Shown in pieces: positions 16,841 through 25,556 of a DNA stretch of 64,000 nucleotides. The stretch is from Ancylobacter dichloromethanicus (lineage in GTDB: Bacteria > Pseudomonadota > Alphaproteobacteria > Rhizobiales > Xanthobacteraceae): the NCBI RefSeq assembly GCF_018390645.1, contig NZ_JAHBGC010000017.1, positions 105,481 to 169,480 of the forward strand, written 5' to 3'. A program made the translations under genes and the position numbers. The notes under the pieces are model-generated. The model saw only the letters and a program-made list of their open reading frames with translations. It was not told the DNA's origin and did no database searches. Numbering within the stretch: the stretch's first letter is position 1; the number at the start of each line of letters is the position of its first letter.

Positions 16841-17227
16841 TCAGGATCGACGCGGCGGCGGCACCGGGGTGGAGGGCGCGACGCCAGCGGGCATCCTGCC
16901 CGAGGGGATGGCGAGCGCCGCGACCAGCGGCTCGGGCGACCGCACCACCGGTGCGGCCAGCGGCATCACCACGAGCTGGCTCAGCACGCAGCACAGATGC
17001 GGCGACGCCGCATCCGGCCGCGTCCCGGCATCGGCGATGGCCGCATTTGCGCGGGAATGGGCCGCGATCGGCACGGCGAAGACCGCGCCCGACAGCCCGG
17101 CAAGGCTGGCCTCGTGGCAGGGCATGGCGCGCACCGCCATCGCCTGCGTGGCCGCGGCCGGACCCGCCATGGCCGCGCCCAGCGCGAACAGCGCCAGCAT
17201 CAGACGGAGAACACGCAGCACGCGCAT
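16841..17227 (-). CDS. Small secreted Cys/His-containing hypothetical protein
   Basis: The 128-residue product has a signal sequence (MRVLRVLRLMLALFALGAAMAG), then MPCHEASLAG, a second hydrophobic stretch (about 46-56), a SPHLCCVLSQLVVMP block with paired cysteines, and a proline-rich tail. This resembles the DUF2946-type small proteins seen with copper genes, but I cannot confirm membership. It lies 57 bp upstream of the DUF305 gene on the same strand, so the two may be co-transcribed. Coding is supported by the signal peptide and plausible composition. Confidence 0.6.
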   Translation of the reverse strand: MRVLRVLRLMLALFALGAAMAGPAAATQAMAVRAMPCHEASLAGLSGAVFAVPIAAHSRANAAIADAGTRPDAASPHLCCVLSQLVVMPLAAPVVRSPEPLVAALAIPSGRMPAGVAPSTPVPPPRRS

Positions 17228-17377
17228 CGACGGATCCCGGAGGGCGCGCCCTTCCTTCCCCGCCGGGGAAGCGGCCGCCTGTTCGTCACGCTAGCAAGCG
17301 GCAGCGGGGCGGTACAGAGCGGCATCGCCCGGATGGCGCAGCCGTGATGACCGTGGCCGCATGGGCGCCGCCCGGGC

Positions 17378-18637
17378 TCAATGGCCGCGATCGTCCCGCG
17401 CCAGCAGCGCCAGAACCAGCGCCACGTGGTCGTCCGCGCTCACCACCGAGCGGAAACCGGGCGGCGTGGCCGGCAGCGATCCGCTGGCGAGGCCGATGCG
17501 CCGGGCCGCGTCGCCGGCGGCGATGCCCTCGGCACGCATGTCGCCATAGGCGTCGAGGTCGAACAGGATGGCGTCGAAGCGGCTTCCCGCCAGCCGTGCC
17601 GCGCGCGGGTCGTCGGCCAGCGACACGTCATGGCCCATGGCGCGGACCAGATCGCGCAGCGCGGCGCGTGCCGCGCCCTCCGGCGCCGTCAGCAGCACGC
17701 GCTGCCGGGTCGGGCGCGACGGCTGGGTGGCCGCCGGCTCCAGCAGCCGGTAGCGCCCGGCCGGGGTGGTGAGGAAGCGCGTGCCGCCCACCCGCCCGAC
17801 ACGGCCCTGCGGCGCCAGCCCGACGATCTCGTCGACGGCGATGACCTCGCCCTCACCGCCAAAGGCCAGCAGCATGCGCCGGCTGCGCCCCGGCATCGGC
17901 AGCACGGCGATGCCGGGCACCCGGTCGAGCGGCGTCACGCTCTGCAGCGTGGCGACCCGGACGGCTTCCATCTGCGCCCGCCCGGCCCGCACCAGAAGAT
18001 GCGCCGTGTCCGGTTCCGGCGCCATGGCCGCGCGCGGCGTCGCCACGCCGAGCGGCACGTCGATCATCGCCGCCCGCGTGCCGTCGGCCAGCAGCGCCAG
18101 ACCGTCGATCACGTCCGCGCACGGGCCGAAGCGGTCGCGCCAGCTCGACGGCATGTTCTCGACCACGGCCTGCTGGCGCAACGGCGCGCCATCCACCAGC
18201 ACCGCGGCGCGCACCTTGCCGGCGGCCCCGATCAGCGCCAGCGTCCCCTGCGCGGGGCGGGTCCGGGCGGCGCCCTCCGGGCGGGGGGCGAGGCCGGTAT
18301 CGGCTGAAAGTCCCAGCCGGGCGGAAAGCCGAATCAGCGGCAGCCCGCTCGACCCCAGCGTGCCGGCCTCCGCCATGGCGAGCAGCCGCCCCCACCGCTC
18401 GCCGGCGACCGCCATGGTCTCGATGATGTGGGCGGCCGGCAGCGCGAAGCGCAGGCCGCCGAGCGAGAACGCCAGCACCTCCAGCCGCGCGGCGGCGCGT
18501 GGCCGTTCAACCTCCGGCGCGTCCGCGCGGGCCGGTTCGGGCCAGGGCGAGGGCGCGCGCAGCGTCGCCGCGATGCGGGCGGCTTCGCGGGAGACAGGGC
18601 CGCGCGGGGCGGCGGACAGGGAATCGACGGGGGACAT
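17378..18637 (-). CDS. CheW-domain protein with degenerate C-terminal receiver
   Basis: The 419-residue product has a CheW-like region (about 45-230: LEVLAFSLGGLRFALPAAHIIETM and GTLALIGAAGKVRAAVLVDG). A second CheW-like stretch ends in FGGEGEVIAVDEIVGL. A response-regulator-like C-terminus (about 310-415) contains AILFDLDAYG. That receiver keeps the central Asp but lacks the usual paired acids at its start (VLLTAPEGAA), so its phosphorylation is doubtful. CheW domains dock CheA kinases. It lies downstream of chpT on the same strand, where chemotaxis-like genes are common in Hyphomicrobiales. I start it at the ATG at 18637; one at 18700 is possible. Confidence 0.7.
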   Translation of the reverse strand: MSPVDSLSAAPRGPVSREAARIAATLRAPSPWPEPARADAPEVERPRAAARLEVLAFSLGGLRFALPAAHIIETMAVAGERWGRLLAMAEAGTLGSSGLPLIRLSARLGLSADTGLAPRPEGAARTRPAQGTLALIGAAGKVRAAVLVDGAPLRQQAVVENMPSSWRDRFGPCADVIDGLALLADGTRAAMIDVPLGVATPRAAMAPEPDTAHLLVRAGRAQMEAVRVATLQSVTPLDRVPGIAVLPMPGRSRRMLLAFGGEGEVIAVDEIVGLAPQGRVGRVGGTRFLTTPAGRYRLLEPAATQPSRPTRQRVLLTAPEGAARAALRDLVRAMGHDVSLADDPRAARLAGSRFDAILFDLDAYGDMRAEGIAAGDAARRIGLASGSLPATPPGFRSVVSADDHVALVLALLARDDRGH

Positions 18638-18797
18638 GGGCGACCGGCAAATACTGGACCACGACACGCCGGCCTTGCGGCCCGCCGGAGCAGTGTCCAC
18701 CGATACCGTTAATGTCTTCTGAACCTGCCCCGGCGGAAGCGCGGCGGGCGAAACCGGCGCGCCGCGCGGGCAGCGCCACGCGGTCAGTGGCGCACCG

Positions 18798-19445
18798 TCA
18801 GCCGCGCGCCACCAGGATCGTCACCTGGTCGCCCTCATGGGCGAGGCTGATGGCATAGCCCGTCGCCCGCGCCAGCAGCCCGGTGTAATGGGGCTGGATG
18901 GCGTGAGCATCGAGCGCGCCGCCTTCCTGCGCCTGCCCCGCCAGCAGCGCGACGAGGTGCGGGGGAATGCGCGAATGGCTGCCCTGGGTGGACAGGCGAA
19001 AACCGCCCTCCTCGCCCGCGCCGTTCTCCTCCACGGCGAGGCGCCCGCCGCGCGGAATGGTCGAGGTGGCGACGACGAGCAGGTTCAGCAGCAGCTTCAC
19101 CTTGTTCTTCGGCGCCAGCACGCGCGGCAACTGCCAGGCGAGGCTGGTGCGGTCGTCCTCGATGAAGCCGCGCGCCACCTTCTCGGCGTCGCCGGTGTCG
19201 ATCTGCGCCCCGGCCGAACCGGCGGCGCCGAAGGCGAGGCGGGCGAATTGCAGCCGGGCGGAAGCCTGCCGGGCGCTCTTGGCGATGAGGTCGAGCGCGA
19301 AGCTCTTCATCGCCGGATCGTCCTCGTCCTCCAGCACTTCGAGCCCGTTCACGATGGCGCCGACCGGGCTGATGACATCGTGGCACACGCGCGAGCACAG
19401 GAGGGCGGCGAGGTCGAGCTTGTCGAGGTCGATGGCGGTCGTCAT
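18798..19445 (-). CDS. chpT: Histidine phosphotransferase ChpT
   Basis: ChpT passes phosphate from the hybrid kinase CckA to CtrA and CpdR. The 215-residue product has the DHp-like first helix pair with phospho-accepting His22 in SRVCHDVISPVGAIVNGLE and the second helix DLIAKSARQASARLQFARLAFG. A degenerate ATPase-like domain follows (VKLLLNLLVVATSTIPRGG, SRIPPHLVALLAG, HYTGLLARATGYAISL), as expected for this family. A GAATC (CcrM) site lies 27 bp upstream of the start. The target CtrA is encoded 2.6 kb away. Confidence 0.93.
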   Translation of the reverse strand: MTTAIDLDKLDLAALLCSRVCHDVISPVGAIVNGLEVLEDEDDPAMKSFALDLIAKSARQASARLQFARLAFGAAGSAGAQIDTGDAEKVARGFIEDDRTSLAWQLPRVLAPKNKVKLLLNLLVVATSTIPRGGRLAVEENGAGEEGGFRLSTQGSHSRIPPHLVALLAGQAQEGGALDAHAIQPHYTGLLARATGYAISLAHEGDQVTILVARG

Positions 19446-19576
19446 CGCGTCCCTTGCGGAGATTGTGCGGCGAATCGGCCGCCTCGAGTGCAGCCGGCAT
19501 CGCAGGTGTGATACACCGCGCTCCCAGCAAGGCCAACCGTTTCTCCCTCCCCTCCCCAGCCGGAACCGCTCTCGTA

Positions 19577-20389
19577 ATGTCCTCTCACGTCACGCATCTG
19601 CCGTCGCATCTCAGCCTTCTGGCGTCCCTCGCCGGCGCCGCCCTGAAGGCCGGCGAGGTGGTCCTGCGCATCCGCGCCGAAGGCATGGCGATCGCGCGCA
19701 AGGCCGACGAGAGCCCGGTCACCGCCGCCGATCTCGCCTCCGAGGAACTGCTGCGCGCCGAGCTGGCGCGCCTGCTGCCCGGCGTGCCGGTCATCGCCGA
19801 GGAAGCGGTGGCGCAGGGCCAGGGCGAGACGCCGGCGGACACTTTCCTGCTGGTCGACCCGCTCGACGGCACCCGCGAATTCATCGGCGCCAGCGGCGAG
19901 TTCACGGTGAATATCGGGCTGGTCGAGGCCGGCGTGCCGACCTTCGGCATCGTGCTCGCACCGGCGGTGAACAAGCTCTATGCCGGCGTCTTCACGGCGG
20001 CGGGCGGTGGCGCCTTCCTCGCCGGTCTCGACGCCCATCCCGATTTCTGGACCCCGATACGCTGCCGGCCGATGCCGGAGAAAGGTCTGGTCGCGGTCGC
20101 CAGCCGTTCGCATCTCGACCCGCAGACCTCCGCCTTTCTGGCCGAACGCGACATCGCCGAGACGATCAGCTGCGGCTCGGCGCTGAAATTCGGCCTGGTC
20201 GCGGAAGGGCGGGCCGACCTCTACCCGCGCTTCGGCACGGTGTGCGAGTGGGATGTCGCCGCCGGCCATGCCGTGGTCCGCGCCGCGGGCGGCAGCGTGT
20301 GCCGGCCCGATGGCAGCGCCCTGCCCTATGCGCGGACCGAGGCCGGCTACCGCGTGCACGGCTTCATCGCCCGCGGCGCCGAGGCGTGA
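19577..20389 (+). CDS. cysQ: 3'(2'),5'-bisphosphate nucleotidase CysQ
   Basis: CysQ dephosphorylates 3'-phosphoadenosine 5'-phosphate, the by-product of sulfate activation, to AMP. The 270-residue product belongs to the lithium-sensitive inositol-monophosphatase superfamily, with metal-binding motifs VIAEEAVAQGQ, the signature DPLDGTREFIGASGEF, and WDVAAGHAVVRAAGGSV near the C-terminus. The ATG at 19577 gives the expected N-terminus (SLLASLAGAALKAGEVVLRI). It is divergent from chpT. Confidence 0.93.
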   Translation: MSSHVTHLPSHLSLLASLAGAALKAGEVVLRIRAEGMAIARKADESPVTAADLASEELLRAELARLLPGVPVIAEEAVAQGQGETPADTFLLVDPLDGTREFIGASGEFTVNIGLVEAGVPTFGIVLAPAVNKLYAGVFTAAGGGAFLAGLDAHPDFWTPIRCRPMPEKGLVAVASRSHLDPQTSAFLAERDIAETISCGSALKFGLVAEGRADLYPRFGTVCEWDVAAGHAVVRAAGGSVCRPDGSALPYARTEAGYRVHGFIARGAEA

Positions 20390-20560
20390 AGAGCACAGCG
20401 GCGACGCATGTGCCCCTCAGGCGAGGTTTTGGCGGCTGCGCGCCTTTCTCTGGTCGCACTCCATGCTATTGATAGGCTTCGGGGCGCTGGATGCCCGGGT
20501 CCGAATCAAGGCCCGTCACGGGCTCTGCCCCGCCTGTTGAGATCAAACGCGAGACCGCCG

Positions 20561-21127
20561 ATGCCGACCTTGCGCGCCCTTTATGCCTGCCTCGCCCTTG
20601 TCTGCGCCCTTCCCTTCGTCACCGCGCCAGCGCACGCCCAGACCAGCACCTATTCCAGTGACGAACTGGTGCAGCAGGGCCACGGCTTCTTCGGCGAGGT
20701 CTCGCGCGGCCTTGCTTTGTCGATCGAAAAAGCGGTCAACCAGTGGGGCCAGCCCAATGGCTACATCCTCGGCCAGGAGGGCTCCGGCGCCTTTGTCGGC
20801 GGCCTGCGCTACGGCGACGGCACGCTCTACACCCGCAATGCCGGCGACCTGAAGGTCTACTGGCAGGGCCCCTCGCTCGGCTGGGATTTCGGCGGCGACG
20901 GTGCCCGCACCATGATTCTCGTCTACAATCTGAAGGGCATCAACGACATATTCCGGCGCTTCGGCGGCATTTCCGGCTCGGCTTATTTCGTCGCCGGCTT
21001 CGGCATGACGGCGCTGGCCTCCGACAACATCGTCGTGGTGCCGATCCGCTCCGGCGTCGGCGTGCGCCTCGGCGCCAATATCGGCTATCTCAAGTTCACG
21101 CCCGCCGCGACGTGGAATCCTTTCTGA
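20561..21127 (+). CDS. eipA: Envelope integrity protein EipA (DUF1134)
   Basis: The 188-residue product has a signal peptide (MPTLRALYACLALVCALPFV, cleaved after AHA) and the DUF1134 domain: ELVQQGHGFFGEVSRGLALSIEKAVNQWGQPN, GYILGQEGSGAFVGGLRYGDGTLY and GISGSAYFVAGFGMTA, seen in pieces. It is periplasmic. In Brucella, EipA supports envelope integrity and is transcribed under CtrA control, which fits its place near ctrA and chpT. A single GAATC site lies 54 bp upstream; I see no clear CtrA box. A strong terminator follows. Confidence 0.9.
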   Translation: MPTLRALYACLALVCALPFVTAPAHAQTSTYSSDELVQQGHGFFGEVSRGLALSIEKAVNQWGQPNGYILGQEGSGAFVGGLRYGDGTLYTRNAGDLKVYWQGPSLGWDFGGDGARTMILVYNLKGINDIFRRFGGISGSAYFVAGFGMTALASDNIVVVPIRSGVGVRLGANIGYLKFTPAATWNPF

Positions 21128-21149
21128 CCCGCACCCACCCGACGCCGTG

Positions 21150-21174
21150 CGGCCGGGCTAGCCCGGCCGTTTTG
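21150..21174 (+). terminator. Intrinsic terminator after eipA
   Basis: CGGCCGGGC and GCCCGGCCG form a perfect 9-bp stem (with TA between, so a few pairs open as loop), immediately followed by TTTT. It lies 23 bp after the eipA stop. Confidence 0.85.
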
Positions 21175-21254
21175 GCATCTGTAACCTGATGCTCCTAGGC
21201 TAGGCCTGCGCCGTTCCCTGACGGGCCTTCCGCGTTCTGAGGTGAGATCGCCGC

Positions 21255-22415
21255 ATGATCGAAGCGATCATGTATTCCGCCATCGGCTTCCTGACGGCGA
21301 CGCTGCTGGCCCTGCTGTTGCTGCCCGCCGTGTGGCGGCGGGCGGTGCGGCTCACCCGCAAGCGTATCGAGGGGGCGATCCCGGTCTCGATCGCCGAGAT
21401 TCAGGCCGACAAGGACGAGCAGCGCGCGATCTTCGCCGTCGGCATCCGCCGCCTCGAAATGGAGGTGGAGAAGCTGCAGGCCCGCGCCGCCGCGCAATAT
21501 GGCGACCTCGTCCGGCAGACCGAGACGCTGCGCGCCCGCCAGGAGACGATCGAGCGCCTCTCGACCGAGCTCGACGCCCTGCGCACCGAGCACGGGACGG
21601 TGGCCACCCACCGCGACCATCTGCTCGGCGAGCTGGACACCCGCACGCGCGACCTGGAGCAGACCGCCGCCACGCTTCGCACCACCCGCGCCGAACTGGC
21701 GAAGACCCGCGACGCCTTCGAGGACACGCGCACGCGGGAGGAGGAGCTGAAGATCGACCATGTGGCGCTGACCACGTTGCGCGACACGCTCAAGGACCGC
21801 ATCGGCGAGCTCGACCGCCATCTCGCCGCCGCCAACGCCCATCTGCAGAGCGAGCGCGAGACGCTGCGGACCACGGCCGAGAGCCTGTCTATCGAGCTGC
21901 GCCGCAACCGCGAGCTGAAGGACGAACTGGCCCGGGCCGAGGCCCGGCTCGACGAGGAGGCCAGCGCCCTCAAGGCCGAGCGCGCGGCGCTGACCACCGA
22001 GTTGGCCCAACTCGAAGCGCGCGCCCACGCCGCCGAGAAGGCCCGCCGGCAGGCGGAGGCGTTGCGCGTGGTGGCGCCCGCGCCCGAGGCCGCGCGCGCT
22101 ATCGAGCCGCCGGCCCCGGGCCGCGCCGAGGCGCCCGATACCGTGCGGCTGCGCGAGCGGATCAGCGACATCGCGGCCGAGGTGGCCCATCTCACCTCGC
22201 GGCTCGAAGGCCCGGATTCGCCCATCGAGGCCCTTCTGGCCGCCCATTCGGCCACGCCGGGCGCGGCCCCGACCCTTGCCGACCGCATCCTGGCGCTGAG
22301 GGCGGCGCCGGAGGATGGGCCGCAAGACCGGCCGGAGCAGGAACCGGAGCCGGCGCCTGTCGACGATCGCGCCGCCGAGGAGCCCCGGCCCAAGGGCCGC
22401 GCCATTGCCGGCTGA
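21255..22415 (+). CDS. Membrane-anchored coiled-coil protein
   Basis: The 386-residue product has one N-terminal transmembrane helix (IMYSAIGFLTATLLALLLLPAVW), a basic stretch (RRAVRLTRKRIEG), then a long alpha-helical coiled coil from about 50 to 275 rich in Glu, Arg, Leu and Ala. The tail is low-complexity and rich in Pro, Glu and Ala. Proteins with this plan are common and unnamed in Hyphomicrobiales. A structural or scaffolding role at the inner membrane is a reasonable inference, nothing more. An alternative start at the ATG at 21270 is possible. Confidence 0.8.
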   Translation: MIEAIMYSAIGFLTATLLALLLLPAVWRRAVRLTRKRIEGAIPVSIAEIQADKDEQRAIFAVGIRRLEMEVEKLQARAAAQYGDLVRQTETLRARQETIERLSTELDALRTEHGTVATHRDHLLGELDTRTRDLEQTAATLRTTRAELAKTRDAFEDTRTREEELKIDHVALTTLRDTLKDRIGELDRHLAAANAHLQSERETLRTTAESLSIELRRNRELKDELARAEARLDEEASALKAERAALTTELAQLEARAHAAEKARRQAEALRVVAPAPEAARAIEPPAPGRAEAPDTVRLRERISDIAAEVAHLTSRLEGPDSPIEALLAAHSATPGAAPTLADRILALRAAPEDGPQDRPEQEPEPAPVDDRAAEEPRPKGRAIAG

Positions 22416-22511
22416 CACCCCGCCGCGCGGGTGCGGACCGCGCCGGCAACATGCGCGTCGACGATCCGGACCGGGCAAAAGCCCGGCCGCACCCTGGGAA
22501 GGAAACGCTCG

Positions 22512-23882
22512 ATGAATCTCGCCCGCCTGCTCAAGGCCCGCGCCGATGCCGGACGCCCGGTCCGTGTCGGCCTCATCGGCGCCGGCAAGTTCGGCTCCAT
22601 GTTCCTCTCGCAGCTGCGCACCACGCCGGGCCTGCACCTGCTGGGCATCGCCGATCTCTCCGTGCCGCGCGCCCGCGCGGCGCTGGAAGCAACCGGCTGG
22701 GACGCGGAAGCGGTGGCCGCCCCCTCCTTCGACGAGGCGCTGCGCACCGGCCGCACCATGCTGACCGACGACGCATCGGCGCTGATCGCCGCCGACGGGC
22801 TCGACGTGGTGGTCGAGGTCACCGGCAGCCCGGCCGCCGGCGCCGCCCATGCCCTGCTCGCCATCGAGCACGGCCGCCACATCGTCATGGTCACGGTGGA
22901 GGCCGACGTGCTGGTCGGCCCGCTGCTGGCCGAACGCGCCCGCAAGGCCGGATTGGTCTATTCCATGGCCTATGGCGACCAGCCGGCCCTCGTCTGCGAG
23001 ATGGTCGACTGGGCCCGCACCTGCGGCTTCAACGTGGTCTGCGCCGGCAAGGGCACCAAGTACCTGCCGAGCTTCCACCGCTCCACCCCGGACACGATCT
23101 GGAGCCTCTACGGCCTCACCCCCGAGCAGGCGGCGCAGGGCGGCATGAACGCGCAGATGTTCAACTCCTTCGCCGACGGCACCAAATCCTCCATCGAGAT
23201 GGCCGCCATCGCCAATGCGGCCGGGCTCACGGCGCCGTCCGACGGCCTGCTGTTCCCGCCCTGCGGCGTCGACGACCTCGCCACCATCCTGCGCCCGCGC
23301 GAGCACGGCGGCCTGCTGGAACAATCCGGCACGGTGGAAACCGTCTCCTCGCTGGAGCGCGACGGCCGCCCGGTGTTCCGCGACCTGCGCTGGGGCGTCT
23401 ATGTCGTGTTCGAGGCCGACCCGAGCCCGCGCGGCGACTATGCCCGGCGCTGCTTCAAGGAATATGGCGTGGTCACCGATGCCTCCGGCCGCACCACCGC
23501 GCTCTACCGCCCCTATCACCTGATCGGGCTGGAGCTTGGCGTCAGCGTCGCCAGTGCCGCGCTGCGCGGCGAGCCGACCGGCGCTACCGAGGCGTTCAGC
23601 GCCGATGTGGTGGCGGTGGCCAAGCGCCCGCTGAAACGCGGCGAGACGCTGGACGGCGAAGGCGGCTTCACCGTCTGGGGCAAGCTCTTTCCCGCCGCCA
23701 CCTCGCTGGCACGAGGCGGCCTGCCCATCGGCCTCGCCCATCACGTCACGCTGTCCCGCGACATAGCCGAGGGCGAGATCGTCGGCTGGGCCGATGTCGA
23801 GGTGAAGGACAGCCCGGCGGTGCGCCTGCGCCGCGAGATGGAGCGCTCGTTCGCCGGCGGGGTCAGCGCTGCGGCGGAGTAG
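22512..23882 (+). CDS. NAD(P)-dependent oxidoreductase with C-terminal SAF domain
   Basis: The 456-residue product has a Rossmann NAD(P)-binding domain (VRVGLIGAGKFGSMFLSQL, GxGxxG at 23-28; homoserine-dehydrogenase-like VVVEVTGSPAAGAAHALLAI). A catalytic middle part follows (VCAGKGTKYLPSFHRSTPDT, FNSFADGTKSSIEMAAIAN), and a SAF domain ends the protein (DVVAVAKRPLKRGETLDGEG, and IVGWADVEVKDSP). Such proteins are often misnamed FlgA because of the SAF domain. The substrate is unknown; sugar-acid or polyol metabolism is usual for relatives. AAGGAAA precedes the ATG at 22512. No metabolic neighbours help. Confidence 0.85.
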   Translation: MNLARLLKARADAGRPVRVGLIGAGKFGSMFLSQLRTTPGLHLLGIADLSVPRARAALEATGWDAEAVAAPSFDEALRTGRTMLTDDASALIAADGLDVVVEVTGSPAAGAAHALLAIEHGRHIVMVTVEADVLVGPLLAERARKAGLVYSMAYGDQPALVCEMVDWARTCGFNVVCAGKGTKYLPSFHRSTPDTIWSLYGLTPEQAAQGGMNAQMFNSFADGTKSSIEMAAIANAAGLTAPSDGLLFPPCGVDDLATILRPREHGGLLEQSGTVETVSSLERDGRPVFRDLRWGVYVVFEADPSPRGDYARRCFKEYGVVTDASGRTTALYRPYHLIGLELGVSVASAALRGEPTGATEAFSADVVAVAKRPLKRGETLDGEGGFTVWGKLFPAATSLARGGLPIGLAHHVTLSRDIAEGEIVGWADVEVKDSPAVRLRREMERSFAGGVSAAAE

Positions 23883-23917
23883 GCACCAGAGCGTCGTCCG
23901 GGATAACTCCCCCCCCC

Positions 23918-24004
23918 TCATGCCCGGGCTTGACCCGGGCACCCAGCGGTCCCGGTGCTCTCACGGAAAAGCCTGGATCCCCGGGTCAAGCCCGGGGATG
24001 AGGG
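23918..24004. repeat. Pair of inverted CCCGGG-rich repeats
   Basis: TCATGCCCGGGCTTGACCCGGGCACCCAGC at 23918 (given here as one element) has its inverted counterpart GGATCCCCGGGTCAAGCCCGGGGATGA ending near 24002. Each half is itself a hairpin (GCCCGGG CTTGA CCCGGGC). The 325-bp gap between the oxidoreductase and the DUF2087 gene holds this pair and no gene that I can support. Confidence 0.75.
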
Positions 24005-24207
24005 CCCTTCAACGGGAACGAAGGGCACTGGACATCGCGCCCGCCTTCACTTATCTCTGCGCCACGGTCTGCAGTTCACCGAGGCGTTGCCGCCCCGCAA
24101 GGGGAGCTAAACCTGCTGATGTTCGAACCCCGCACTTGTCCTTGTGCCCGGTCGCAAGACGGCAACCCCGACATTTCCTCGCGAAAGGGCACCAACGAGG
24201 ATAGGTC

Positions 24208-24765
24208 ATGTCCAGACTCCATCTGGCCTTTGAGGCGCCGGATATTTCCGCGCTCGCCCGCACCCTGCGCGACGGGATCGCCGCGCTCGACCGCGCGCCC
24301 GGCCATGTCGAACTCCTGAACCTGCTGGCACGCGGCGCCGGCTATCGCAACTTCCAGCATTTGCGGGCCGATGCGCAGGCGCGCGGCCGGCTCGAAGCCG
24401 CCCCGGCCGCCCCCCCGCCAGTGGCCGATCACTCCCGCTGCGAGAAGGCGCTGCGCCTGTTCGACGCCGAGGGCCGGCTGGTGCGCTGGCCCAAGAAGCG
24501 CAACCAGCAGATTCTCTGCCTGTGGGTGCTGTGGTCCCGCATGCCCAGCGGCGAGGTGTTTCACGAGCGGCGGATGAACGCGCTTCTCAACGCCGAGCAC
24601 CTGTTCGGCGACCATGCGCTGCTGCGCCGTGAAATGGTGGAGTTCGGCCTGTTCCGTCGCACGGCGGACGGGAGCGAATATGCGCGCATCGAGCGCGAAC
24701 CTCCCCCCGAAATGACAAAGCTCTGCGCGCTCCTGCGCCGGCGCGCCGTTGCCTCTTTGTCATAG
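24208..24765 (+). CDS. DUF2087 domain protein
   Basis: The 185-residue product has an N-terminal helical part (HLAFEAPDISALARTLRDGIAALDRAPGHVELLNLLARGAGYRNFQHLRA in pieces). Its C-terminal DUF2087 domain contains ALRLFDAEGRLVRWPKKRNQQILCLWVLWSRM, SGEVFHERRMNALLN and LLRREMVEFGLFRRTADGSEYAR. DUF2087 is found alone or behind ArsR-like regulator domains and has a winged-helix look, so a regulatory role is possible. The N-terminal part resembles the glyoxalase-superfamily-associated helices of related proteins. The function is unknown. Confidence 0.85.
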   Translation: MSRLHLAFEAPDISALARTLRDGIAALDRAPGHVELLNLLARGAGYRNFQHLRADAQARGRLEAAPAAPPPVADHSRCEKALRLFDAEGRLVRWPKKRNQQILCLWVLWSRMPSGEVFHERRMNALLNAEHLFGDHALLRREMVEFGLFRRTADGSEYARIEREPPPEMTKLCALLRRRAVASLS

Positions 24766-24830
24766 GCGCGCGGGCAACACGCGGCGGGGCGGCGGGCCCG
24801 CCTCCCGTCCGCCCCGTCCGCGCCGGCGGC

Positions 24831-25436
24831 CTACGCCATCTCGCGCGTCGCCAGCACCCAGTCGCGGGCGCGGGCCTCGGGGTTGTCGTTCAGCAGCACG
24901 TCGGTGACGACGGCAAGGCTGTCCGCGCCCGCCCGCCGCACGCCCGTCGCGCGGGCGATCGTCAGCCCGCCAATGGCGACCAGCGGCAGGTCGCCGACGC
25001 GCTTCTTCCACTGGGTGATGCGCTCCAGCCCCTGCGGCGCCCAGCGCATCTTCTTGAGCACCGTGGGGTAGACCGGGCCGAGCGCGACATAATCCGGCCG
25101 CGCCAGCAGCGCGGCTTCCAGTTCCGCCTCGTCATGGGTGCTGATGCCGAGCTTCAGCCCGGCGCGGCGGATGGCCGGCACGTCGGCCTCGGCAAGATCC
25201 TCCTGCCCCAGATGGATGAAGTCGCAGCCGAGTTCGATGGCGAGCCGCCAATAGTCGTTGACGATGAGCTGCGCGCCGAAGCGGGCGCAGGTCTCGCGCG
25301 CGGTGGCGATCTCGCGGCGCAGTTCGGCCTCGTCCATCTCCTTGGCGCGCAATTGCACCAGCTTCACCCCCTGCGGCAGCAGGCGCGGCAGCCAGGAGGC
25401 GCGGTCGACGACGAGATAGAACGGATCGAGCTTCAT
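24831..25436 (-). CDS. thiE: Thiamine-phosphate synthase
   Basis: ThiE joins hydroxymethylpyrimidine pyrophosphate to the thiazole phosphate to make thiamine phosphate. The 201-residue TIM-barrel product has KLVQLRAKEMDEAELRREI, AQLIVNDYWRLAIELGCDFIHLGQEDL, LGISTHDEAEL, DYVALGPVYPTVLKKM and PLVAIGGLTIARATGVRRAGADSLAVVTDVL, all family motifs. It is the last gene of the thiOSGE run. The ATG at 25436 is preceded by an in-frame GTG at 25439. Confidence 0.94.
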   Translation of the reverse strand: MKLDPFYLVVDRASWLPRLLPQGVKLVQLRAKEMDEAELRREIATARETCARFGAQLIVNDYWRLAIELGCDFIHLGQEDLAEADVPAIRRAGLKLGISTHDEAELEAALLARPDYVALGPVYPTVLKKMRWAPQGLERITQWKKRVGDLPLVAIGGLTIARATGVRRAGADSLAVVTDVLLNDNPEARARDWVLATREMA

Positions 25437-25556
25437 CACGCACCCCTAACGACCTCGAACCCCTCCGGTGAAAGCCGGTTCCCCGGAAGGGCTACAGGTT
25501 TCTGATTTTACGCATTTTCGTCACGCGAACCGGAACCCGCTTCGCCCGAAAACGCT

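Noticed and set aside
21195..23942. A 915-codon open frame on the minus strand
   Set aside because: It runs antisense to the coiled-coil and oxidoreductase genes, both of which have clear family features. Its own product is low-complexity.
24110..24180. A tRNA gene
   Set aside because: GTTCGAACCCC resembles a T-arm, but the surrounding bases do not form acceptor, D or anticodon stems.
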